A stretch of DNA of 34,813 nucleotides, taken from positions 1 through 34,813 of the forward strand of contig JAEFBC010000084.1 of assembly GCA_016292155.1 (NCBI GenBank). Reading direction: 5' to 3'. Position numbers and translations under genes: made by a program. The stretch comes from Saccharofermentans sp. GTDB taxonomy: Bacteria > Bacillota > Clostridia > Saccharofermentanales > Saccharofermentanaceae. Below the pieces are notes generated by a model. That model saw only the letters and a program-made list of their open reading frames with translations, did not search any database and was not told where the DNA came from. Shown here in pieces: positions 6,475 through 15,900 of this stretch; position 1 is the stretch's first letter, and each line of letters begins with the position of its first letter.

Positions 6475-7891
6475 TGCCCGTACCTTCCGGTCTGCGCATC
6501 TGCGCTACTTCTTCAGGTGTCAAAATTCTTATATCTCTATAAACAAAGCATATAACATCAATTATAAACATAAAAGCACTAATTGCGACCATTAACGGTG
6601 TGTACTTATCGCACATGACCACAGGAGTCGTCATATCCTCTGTCAGGAAGAATGAGAGAACGGATGAGACCAGTATAAAGATCTCAATAGCAGTACCGGT
6701 ATTTACCCTTAAGCGGAAGCGCTTAAGCTTATCCTTTAACTTGTCACCATACTTGATTATCGCCATGGCATCAGCGCCGCTGTAACCGTAGCCGGAATAA
6801 AGATCCCTGATCTTCTTTGCTGCCCTGCTCTGCCTGAACTTGATCCTGGTCTTTGTAAGAGGCAGTACTACAACGATGCAGTAGATAACGCAGACGAGAT
6901 TTAAGAATGCCCAGTTATCGGATCCGAAGGGATGGCCGATAGCGGTGAGTTTGTCGATAACAGAAGGAGTCTGTGGAGTATTACCGCCGTTACCTCCATT
7001 CTCACCGCCGCCATTATTGTTAAAGCCGGGTAGGTCTTTAGCGTCAACGGGGGTAGCCTTAAAGAAAACAACGATTCGTCCGTTGGTAATCGCGGATTCA
7101 CATGTCGAGAGCGCGAGGACCAGCGCGGGATCACCGGACTTCTGGAGATCATCAAGGGCCTTTACGCCCTCCTTCTCAAAGCGTTCCAGTGCCTCCCTGT
7201 CAGAATCGGTCAGGATTTTATAGTATTCGGAATTTGAAAGTATATAGTTGATCCTCTCTTTGATCTTGAGAGCATCTTTATCGTAGACATTTTTATTGTA
7301 GGCATCTGTCATCATGACAGCGAAAACATCGAGTTTGTAATAACGGCCGTTGGCATAGAGCCAGCCCGTTTTATGCGAATCGAAATATTCCTTATCCTTA
7401 TACTTTTCGAGGTCACCGAACATCGCACCATTATCCATGTGGTGACCGAAGATAACGTTGTACGGGTCGCTGAAATCATCAGCATTGACCGTCATAAGAT
7501 AGATGGCGCCGGTAATGCTCGTATTGCCGTAGATGTCCTTGGAAGCGTATTCCAGGTCATCCTCGCCCTGTACTACCGGGTAATCGATATTGGTATTGTG
7601 GATCGTAAGCCAGCCTGTGGCATCCTCATTGACTTCCTTAAGTCTAGTAAAGCTGTCCTCATCGTAGTCAGTGCCGCTTCCGTCGCCGTTGCGCTTGCCG
7701 GAATTCTCATCAACTGTCACCGGCAGAGGCTTATACTGCTTGAGTTCATAAGATGAGAATGCGTGCTGGTTGATATAGAACGTGTCATAAAGAGAATATG
7801 CAGCAAACATTATTATGATCACGGCAACAACGGCTACGATAGCTCTCATAACCGTCTCTATGATCTTAACTATGCTGCATACAGTTTTCAT
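6464..7891 (-). CDS. Class B sortase with C-terminal three-helix membrane extension (pilus polymerase candidate)
   Basis: 475 aa, roughly twice the usual class B sortase length. There is one N-terminal membrane anchor (about 12-35), then the catalytic domain (about 80-283) with His in FGHHMD (150/151), Cys264 in LSTC and Arg272 in NGRIVVF. All three active-site residues are present. A Gly/Asn-rich linker (about 290-303) leads to three more membrane segments (about 328-346, 401-417, 431-450) and a short tail. In the streptococcal FCT locus a class B sortase (SrtC2 type) with SipA polymerises FctA pilin, and the same gene set is here. It should join pilin and adhesin at the (S/A)PT(G/A) signals. 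The RBS is AGAGG. The gene follows sipA by 24 bp and overlaps the kinase gene. The function of the extra helices is unknown. Confidence 0.9.
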   Translation of the reverse strand: MKTVCSIVKIIETVMRAIVAVVAVIIIMFAAYSLYDTFYINQHAFSSYELKQYKPLPVTVDENSGKRNGDGSGTDYDEDSFTRLKEVNEDATGWLTIHNTNIDYPVVQGEDDLEYASKDIYGNTSITGAIYLMTVNADDFSDPYNVIFGHHMDNGAMFGDLEKYKDKEYFDSHKTGWLYANGRYYKLDVFAVMMTDAYNKNVYDKDALKIKERINYILSNSEYYKILTDSDREALERFEKEGVKALDDLQKSGDPALVLALSTCESAITNGRIVVFFKATPVDAKDLPGFNNNGGGENGGNGGNTPQTPSVIDKLTAIGHPFGSDNWAFLNLVCVIYCIVVVLPLTKTRIKFRQSRAAKKIRDLYSGYGYSGADAMAIIKYGDKLKDKLKRFRLRVNTGTAIEIFILVSSVLSFFLTEDMTTPVVMCDKYTPLMVAISAFMFIIDVICFVYRDIRILTPEEVAQMRRPEGTGNGN

Positions 7892-7915
7892 AGTCTGCCT
7901 CTGACTTATTAGGAA

Positions 7916-8494
7916 TTACAGGTTATTACGCCTTATGATCGTAACTACCGAGCCCTTGATCTCTTTTGCCTTAACCATGCCGTAGTAACGGCTGTCCTCT
8001 CCGCCCTCTCGCTTATCCACAAGGATGAAATACTCACCTTCAGGTACTGTCTGCGGGTATTCCTCATAGCCTTCATAGCGGGGCGTTGTGTAGAAGATCT
8101 TAGGTTCATTTACGGCGTTGCCGTTAACGATAAGGGTAGCATCATCAGTGATATCAACAGTATCACCGCCGGCAGCTATAACTCTGCCCAGATAGATCGT
8201 GTCGTTCTTGTTGATGACGACTACCTCATTGATATCGAACTTTCTGTCAAATCTGAAATAAAGGAGAAGATCGCCGTAATCGACTCTCGGGGACATATCA
8301 TTCGACGGAGCCTTCATGATTCCGAAAACGACGCCCAGCATGAGCCATACGAGTATTATGATTATCAGAATACTCAAAAGCGAAAAGTGAAGGGATCTCA
8401 TCTGGGACTTTGCCTTGCCGATCGTCTTCTGCGTACCGGCTGCTGCAGCATTCTCCTCATTTCTCTTCTCAATTGGATTAATTTCTTCACTCAT
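7916..8494 (-). CDS. sipA: SipA-like pseudo-signal peptidase, pilus assembly factor
   Basis: 192 aa from the ATG at 8494, which has AGAGG 6 bases upstream. The longer ORF-track start at 8563 begins inside the upstream hairpin and is rejected. There is one membrane segment (about 37-59), then a signal peptidase I core. The box that normally reads S-M-x-P has Asp instead of Ser (PSNDMSP, Asp66). The box that normally reads K-R-V has Gly (YLGRVIAAGGD, Gly103), so the Ser/Lys dyad is absent. The DSRYYG box is kept. Streptococcal SipA/LepA proteins of pilus loci are known to lack the dyad and to be required for pilus polymerisation. The position between pilin and class B sortase matches that role. 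Confidence 0.88.
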   Translation of the reverse strand: MSEEINPIEKRNEENAAAAGTQKTIGKAKSQMRSLHFSLLSILIIIILVWLMLGVVFGIMKAPSNDMSPRVDYGDLLLYFRFDRKFDINEVVVINKNDTIYLGRVIAAGGDTVDITDDATLIVNGNAVNEPKIFYTTPRYEGYEEYPQTVPEGEYFILVDKREGGEDSRYYGMVKAKEIKGSVVTIIRRNNL

Positions 8495-8524
8495 ATGGCT
8501 ACCTCTTACAGCTCCCCATTGGAT

Positions 8525-8564
8525 TTTTAAAGAAGGTACGGATGCTTTAAAGAGCATCCGCACC
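8525..8564 (-). terminator. Hairpin with T-rich tail between pilin and sipA genes (attenuator)
   Basis: On the minus strand, GGTGCGGATGC and GCATCCGTACC form an 11-bp stem (one G-U pair) with an 8-nt loop, followed by TTCTTT. It lies 49 bp after the pilin stop. Partial termination here would give more pilin than SipA, sortase and two-component mRNA. Confidence 0.72.
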
Positions 8565-8612
8565 CCTTATATTTTAAACCGATAATCTGAGTTAACCGGA
8601 CACCGGCTTATC

Positions 8613-9818
8613 TCAAGCCTGCTCCTCTTTTCTCTTTGTTGTGCTGATTACCATGAATCCGATACCGAATCCTAAGAGGATTACGAACGGAAGCACTGCC
8701 ATTGCTACACCTGTAGGTGAGATGAGAACGTAAGTATTTGTGAATTCAACTGTCTTATCCTCACCTGCTTCACCCTTTGTTGTAGTAACTGTAACAGCAT
8801 CTGTCGTAGCATCAGGCTCAAGAACTGCGTTTGCAAGATTTGTCTGAGCACCAGTTGTTGTGACATAGTAGATCTTACCTGTTACATTGTTCTTCTCAGA
8901 GATACCGACTGTTGTTCCACAAGGGATACCGGTATATGTAACGGAAGCATTGTGCTTGATAGCTGCTGTAAGGCTGTCTGCCATATCTGTAGCAGTTCCG
9001 TCAACATCAAGCTTAAAGGAACCAGTAAATGCAGCAGGCTTCTCAAAAGTTACTGTAAACGGGAATGCGTTATCTTCATTAGCTGTGTCGTTTTCGAGCT
9101 TCTTGCTTACTGTTACGTTATATGTATAGTAAGAATCGGCGTCGATTGTTGTAGATCCGCTTGTCGTCTCAACAAAACCCTGTGTCTTAACAACACTCTC
9201 AAGATTGTTGCCTGAATCAGATCCGTTGATATCGCTGTCATTGACGAACAAAACATAACCATAGATTATGAATTCGCCTGCCTGATCACCGTCTCTGACA
9301 TATACATCGAGATAACGGATAACGTCATCAGCAGAACCAATTACGCCTGCAGCTTCTTTGCCTGAACACTGCTCTGTAATTTTATAACGATAGACACCTG
9401 CACCGGGGAATTCAACAGTTGCAAAATCAATCTCAATATCCTGAGTATTTGATTTACCAGCTGCAGCAGCATCTACAAGACTAGCACTGCTCCAGGAAAG
9501 ACTTCCGGTAATAGTCGGTGAACCCACGCCTGCTTTGGTTAATGTCTTTACACCATCTGCATCCGTAATCTCCTTGCCAGCAGAAGATGCGGCAATTGAA
9601 TATGTATAGGTGACGTTCGGACCATAGACCTTTTCAGCTGACGGATTGTAAACCTTAAGTTCTTTCTTAATTACCAGAGTGGTAGTAAGAGTAGATGTTT
9701 TGCTACCTGTTACACCACCGGACGGTAATGTCTCGTCAGCCAGTGCGGTCATACCCAGCATGGCGACCATAGCTGTGGCAACTAAGATGCTTGCCACTTT
9801 TCTTAATATGCGTTTCAT
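8613..9818 (-). CDS. FctA/Spy0128-like major pilin with SPTG sorting signal
   Basis: 401 aa. The signal peptide ends at ALA-DE (27/28). Domain 1 (about 45-195) and domain 2 (about 228-362) have the features of isopeptide-bonded pilin domains. In domain 2, VSKKLEN (Lys239/240), GISEKN (Glu308) and EFTNTY (Asn361) fit a Lys-Asn cross-link. In domain 1, LVIKKELKV and YRYKITEQ match the same scheme. The C-terminus is a sorting signal: ISPTG (366-370), a membrane span and KRKEEQA. This resembles the VPTG-type signals of FctA used by class B pilus sortases, not LPXTG. A strong GGAGG RBS and a terminator just downstream suggest high expression. It is followed by SipA and sortase genes. The polymerising lysine is not identified. 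Confidence 0.87.
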   Translation of the reverse strand: MKRILRKVASILVATAMVAMLGMTALADETLPSGGVTGSKTSTLTTTLVIKKELKVYNPSAEKVYGPNVTYTYSIAASSAGKEITDADGVKTLTKAGVGSPTITGSLSWSSASLVDAAAAGKSNTQDIEIDFATVEFPGAGVYRYKITEQCSGKEAAGVIGSADDVIRYLDVYVRDGDQAGEFIIYGYVLFVNDSDINGSDSGNNLESVVKTQGFVETTSGSTTIDADSYYTYNVTVSKKLENDTANEDNAFPFTVTFEKPAAFTGSFKLDVDGTATDMADSLTAAIKHNASVTYTGIPCGTTVGISEKNNVTGKIYYVTTTGAQTNLANAVLEPDATTDAVTVTTTKGEAGEDKTVEFTNTYVLISPTGVAMAVLPFVILLGFGIGFMVISTTKRKEEQA

Positions 9819-9889
9819 AAAAGTATCCTCCTCATAATTATCAGTTTTGAGTTTGTTTGTAGTTTGATTCTCGTAGTTGTAATGATTTT

Positions 9890-9923
9890 TTTATACCATT
9901 AGGTTAGGGACAGAAATGGGACA
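9890..9923 (-). promoter_or_regulatory. Pilin promoter with tandem TGTCCC activator site
   Basis: On the minus strand, TGTCCC (9923-9918) and TGTCCC (9912-9907) are separated by ATTTC, a period of 11 bp. They are followed after 11 bp by TATAAA (9895-9890). There is no good -35 box, and the repeats take its place. The same layout precedes the adhesin gene, which argues for a shared activator. Confidence 0.7.
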
Positions 9924-9958
9924 CTTCGGGCCTTTCCGGCCTTATACCGAAAAGTGTC
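9920..9958. promoter_or_regulatory. Compound hairpin after the adhesin stop codon
   Basis: GACACTT-CGG (9920-9929) pairs with CCG-AA-AAGTGTC (9947-9958), with two extra A's. The interior contains a second hairpin, GGCC-TTTCC-GGCC. It lies just after the adhesin stop and overlaps the distal TGTCCC repeat. There is no T-run on the minus strand, so it is at best an atypical terminator or an mRNA 3' stabiliser. Confidence 0.5.
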
Positions 9959-9963
9959 ACATT

Positions 9964-12900
9964 TTATTCATCGTTTGTACTTTTATCCTGCCCCCCTTTC
10001 CTCTTGCGCTCTTTCTGTACAACGGCTCCTGCGAAGCATGTTGAAGACAGGATCAGCATGATCATGAAGCTCATGCTGTTGTCCTTAACAGCCGTAGGTG
10101 CCACGAGCGGAAGTACTTCCTGTGTATTCGTGAATGTAATCGTAAGGTTTTCATTTGCTTCTACAAAACCTGTTGAATTGCCTGTGCCGCTAATCGAGAG
10201 TGTTTCATCGGGATTAGTAACTACGTAAGAAATCTCATAATCTGATTCCTCATCAGCTTCTTCTGTGACACTAACGCTCATTCCCTTATGAACGGTAAAG
10301 ACTATGCTGTCAGTTCCGTTATCCGCGGGTGATAAAGTAAATGTGGCAATACCATCAGAACCGGTAACGATATCATCAGAAGTATCAGCAGTTCCCTTAT
10401 CGCTCAATGTGTAGTTAGCTACTGCAGAGCCCTTATCCTTCAGCTGCAAAGTGAATGTGAAAGTACCGCCGGTGCCGACAACGTTCTTAACTACTGTGAC
10501 ATCGACCTTTTCTCTTGTGTTCATAAAGAGAACATATTTATCAGAATCAGCATCAAGATTTACAACTGTTCCATCTGTTGCTGTTCCCAAGCTGCTTGCG
10601 TCAGTACCGGTCTTATAGGATGTTATGTAACCTGGTTCAACGTTTTCTTCGATCTTTACTTTCGCGTTTTTCGGAACATACAGCAAAGCTGTCTGGTTGT
10701 TTGCAAGAGTGAACTGAAGCACACCCTGTTCATTTGTGCCCTGAGATCCGTGAACATTAGACAACTGGATCGGATCACCGTTGCTGTCAGTAAGGGTCAA
10801 CGTGAAGAGGAAGCTGTTGATACCGTAATCGTTATAGATCTCTTTCTTAACGGTAACGCGCATCATCTTCGGATTAACGACTTTGATAATGTAAGTAGAA
10901 CTACTGTCTTCGTATTCCACTTCTACTGTATCAGCATCACTGCCCGTTGTTACGCTAACTCCGGCCCCATTGATATCTACTGTTGCGGGAGCCTGGAGCT
11001 TTGTATATCGAACGCCGTCATGGTCATACACTTCTGTTTCAGTAAGAATATACTGACCTGCATATGCCTCACCTTCCCAGACAAGTCCTGTACCCTCAGC
11101 AGAGAACTTCTTCCCGTCGAAAACACCGGGGAATGTGAAGTTTGCACTATCCAGAGGATTGCCTTCGTCATCTACTACAACGAGACGAATGTTCTGTGTC
11201 TTCAGTGCATTGGTAAATGTAACTGTCGTATCATCTGTTACAACAAACGAGAATACATTACCTTCCTGGTTAAGATCAGTAACAGGCGAAGAGTCTGCAG
11301 CTCTTATTCCTGCAGCCGATGTATCGAACCGGTTGCTGTCAACGTTCTCGGTAATAGTAAGCACAGCACCTGTAGGAATGCCTTCGATCTTCCACTCACC
11401 GCCGTGCTCAGCATCTGCATCGTTTACGATGTAATTACTTGCAGGATCAAGCACATAACTCTCACCGTTCTCCAGTGCGACGTTAAACTCGAAGTTCTCA
11501 GAATTTAATGTCTCAGGGAGCAACTTCTTTTTGATAGTAACATCAGCAGTCTTGCGGGTATTGGTAAATACAACCGTACCGCCGGTTCTGTCGATTGTCC
11601 ATTTTATCTCATTATTAGGATCCGTAATGCCTTCAGGAGTGATCTTAAAGTCCTGATTATATAAGCCTACGATTTCAGTGCTGGCAATATAATCGCTATC
11701 TTCTGTCTCCGTAACTGTTACGCTTGTTAAAGCAACATCGTTATAACCATTATTATTATTGTTTTGCCAGCCGACATATACTACTGATCCTGCAGTTGTT
11801 CCATCAGCATTATATTTACGTACCGCAACTCTCAATGTTGCTCTGTTTCCGGAACCGCCGTTATTACGTTCCATACTGATAGTAAGATACTGGCCATGAG
11901 AAAGGGTAAAGTTTTCATTTTTGTCTACTTGCGAGTAACTGGAGGATGAGTATCTCCTATACTGACCCTGTATTCTTACATTAAATGTAAATGTCTTGGA
12001 TCCAGACTGATCTCCGGGCGCAGGAACTTCCTTATAAACCTTTACGACGCCTTCCTGATCGTTAGAACCCCAAACAGCATATAAGTGTTTAATGTCCGTA
12101 GGATCTCCATTTTCATTCTTGAAGAGATCATCTAATACAAGATTCTGATCCATAGAACCATTGCCTGAGATAGGATACTTAGGTGTAGTATCTGTAGGGT
12201 TCTCACCCCAGCCCTTGAATACTCGTCCGACACGGACACGTGTCTCTGTTAAGTGATATGTGGTCTCACTTATGTCAAATGACTTCTCCCATGTCGCATC
12301 TATAGGATCGTTATCATGAAGTACCAAAGTCCTTGGCATCTGCATTGCAGAGAATGTAACTACAACAGGACGGCCCTGAGTATCTTCATAGAGCTGGTCA
12401 GTAATCGAATAACTCATAGTATTCTTGATATCACTGACTATTTCGGGATCTTCATCGCTGGAACGTCCTGCATAAGTGCTGGAAACACTCATTACCCAAC
12501 CATAACCAAGAGTATTCGTACCATTGATCGTAAAGTCTTTGCCTGCACCATAAGGCATGACCAGACGTGTAGTTCCGGGTTGGATTACCACATTATTAGG
12601 ATTTACAGGTGTTCTGGAGAAAGAACCATCCGCCTGATTAACTATATAAAGAGCATTTCCGCTGGTTGATGTAATCGAAATTGTAAGCGCCTGATTTGTT
12701 GTATTTACGAGGTCAAGGTATACCATAGGTTCCCATACCGCATAAAGTGTATGAGTCTCGCCAGGAGTTACTGCTACGACTGAATCGGCAGGATAATCCG
12801 GAACAAAGTCTGTATCATAGGCATCCTTGTCAAAGCCAAGCAGCTTATAACCAGCTGGATGAGTAAAGAACTTTACACCTGCCGGATCAAGTGTCTCTCC

Positions 12901-15900
12901 GGTTGTTTCATTCTGAGTAAGTGTTGTTGAGTACTTATATAGATGTACTGAAGTATTGGACTGTGCGTCACCAAATACTATTGATTTATTTTCTGTATCA
13001 AGATAAGAACGGCCAGGCCATGTCCATTCAGGTAATTCTCCGGCAGCACTGTACAGAGTGCCGTATGCTGTTCCCATAGCATCCCTGCCGGCATTCAAAG
13101 TCAGGTTAACAACATCAGGTCTTCTGTAAGCTTCAGAACGTTTTTCGTATACAGCCTGCATGTGTATAACCATGTTCTCATCTGAGTATCTGGCCTTTAC
13201 CGTGAGTTCCTGACCTGCTGTGTAGTACACACCGGGTTCCAGAGGAGTATAACGGGGTCTGCCTGCAACAGTCACGACCTTAACGATCTGCCAGCCGCGG
13301 AACTGGTAATCAACATAATCAGAATCCGTTGAGGTCTTACCATTTACCCTTATGGATGTAGGCTCCTGCATTGCCTGTGTAGACGCACCGTCTGAGTATT
13401 TCGAATGTCCGTCCAAAGGATCAGTCCAGTCTTCAAGATTTGCTGTGATGTAGTCATTGTTATCAGCATAGAACTCGGTTGTATAAAGGATGCTGTAGCC
13501 GCCTTCCAAACGCCATTCAGCGATTAATGTAGTCTCACTGTCAGCGGGCTTTGAAAAATCAAACGGAGTATTCTGACGGACACCATCTACCACTTCATAC
13601 CAAGCAAGGAATACATAGGACTCGCCGCTTCTGAGCTCACGGTATTTCTCTGTTGATACATAAGTAGCTTCCCACTGAGCACGCGGCAGAGGAACCAATT
13701 GAGGATCCCTTTCCTGTCGTGCTACTACTTCATGAACATAATACTGATAGAAAATATTCAATGATTGAGGCGTATCTTTGATATAAACTGCTGTTCGGCC
13801 GGCAGCACTGATCTTTCCTTCGCCGCCTTCAAGATTCGATTTGTAAATATAGACATATCGGTATACAGACTCAGGATCCATCTGAGCTGCTTCAATATCA
13901 CTTATTTCGACATATTTGCGCTTCATATTTTCATAGCGCTCAATAGTCTGTGTTGCTTCATTGTCAAAGTATGTAGCGTAATTATTTTTCTCAGTCTCAG
14001 GAGGAAGACCAACAATTCCCAGCTGTTCTGACGTAAACCAGTCATATTCAATGGAGTTGATCACACCACCATTAGGATTAATGTTGATCGGATAAGAGAC
14101 CAAAGACCACTTAGCGTAAATAACTTTATTTGCGGCAGGCATTGTTTCGTTAGCAAAATCAAACGGTACAGAACCGGCTGCATCTTCGTACCAGCCATCA
14201 AAGTAGTAATTGGAATTGGGCGCTGCAGGAGCTTCTGTTCCACTGTAAGACGCAAGGCTCTTCTCGTACGGGATATTGCCATAAACCTGTGCGGCAGGAG
14301 CACTTCCTGCAAGTGAAGGCGGATAGTTAGGAGAAAAAGTCAGTTCGCTGGTTTTTCTTGAATAATAGAATTCGGCTACACGTGTTCCGCCTGAGACTCT
14401 TTCGCCCTCACCAAAGCCAGTATAAGCAGGTGCATTCTGCTGACCAATTTCCTGGTTGCTGGAACGCGCAGTAAAACTGTCTGCCAAGTAATAAGTCTTG
14501 TTGTTCCTGGTAACTAAATCCAGTCCGGAATAATCTACACCATCGAGAGTTTCCCAGTAGATTTTGTATGTCCAGTCATAAGGTATGCTGGTTCTGTAAC
14601 TGGCAATAAGGAAGTTTCCATCAGGTGAATCAGTATAACCAAGGATCTTTTCATCCATAGTTGAAACTACACCCTTTACAGTATCGTTTTGTCCAGGACT
14701 GCCATATAAGCCGGCATTAGCCATCATCCACCAGCCGGATAAATATCTGTTGTTATTAGGAAACTTTGAATATTCCGGCCAAGCACTTGAGATATCAAAA
14801 CCATAATTTGCAGTTATAACGTAGAAATAATAACGGTAGCCGTTATAATCTGCATAACTGATCTTGCCTGCATCATATGTACAGAGAGATGACAACTGTG
14901 ATATTCCGGAATCGTCCCAATTTATACCTGAACCAGCCGTACAATAAGATTGCCAGGTAATCGTATTTGGAGGAGTAAATCTGTTGCTTAATGTAGGAAC
15001 CCTGAAGTATCCTGTCTCAGTTCCGTTATTAGCTAACTGACGTCTTGCAAAGATAAACTTCAAATTATAGGTAATACGGTCATAGTAAACATTGATAACC
15101 GTACCGCCCTGAGGATCAATGGTTCCGAGGTTTTCACTGCGGCTATATTGGAAACCGGTGTAATTCATGCCAAGCAGATTGAGATTGCTTACATTTACAG
15201 TTTGATTATTGTCATTAACATAAGAACCGGAGTAATTTCGCAATACTGCTTCTGTTACCGGATTTGCGGTATTCCAATCCTCATCGAAATAGTAAGTCTC
15301 AAAATCGTATTTCTTATTTGCATCTGAAATACCGGCTTCATCTGTAACCTTCTGCTTCCAGATTACGACCTTATATTGCGCCGTAATATTCGGAATCCAT
15401 TTAGCATAGAGAGTCTTGCTGTCAAGCTCATCATAAGCGTAGATCTTGCCATTTGATACCTTGAAACCAGCCTCGTTAATAGAGGCCTCTGTTCTGACTG
15501 TTCCTTCAGCATTAGTGACTTGAACGCCGGCACCGTCAGCTTCGGTATACCAGCCTCCAAATATGAAGCCGTTTCTGGTTGTCGTAGGCAAAGAAGTCAA
15601 AGCATACTCATCACCTTCAGCATCATCGCTGGTGAAGATTAGCTGAGGCTTTACGAACAATGCACCATTTCCGCTGGGACCGATATTGAAATTGATATAA
15701 CGGGCCTGAACAAAGTGCGGATAAAGATCGATAGTCTCTGCACCTGCTGTGAGATATGTGCCGTCCTTGCCCGGCTGAATGATCTCTTCGTTATTGGAAT
15801 CGATAGTTCTGATAAGCTCCCAATTAGGATTCTGTGCTGTTCCGGTATTTCTCTCCCAACCGATGAATACAACGTGTACGGGATCGCTGCTTGGAGACTG

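Noticed and set aside
10750-11508. 252-codon plus-strand ORF inside the adhesin gene
   Set aside because: A shadow of the repetitive adhesin coding sequence; Cys-rich and without domain or RBS.
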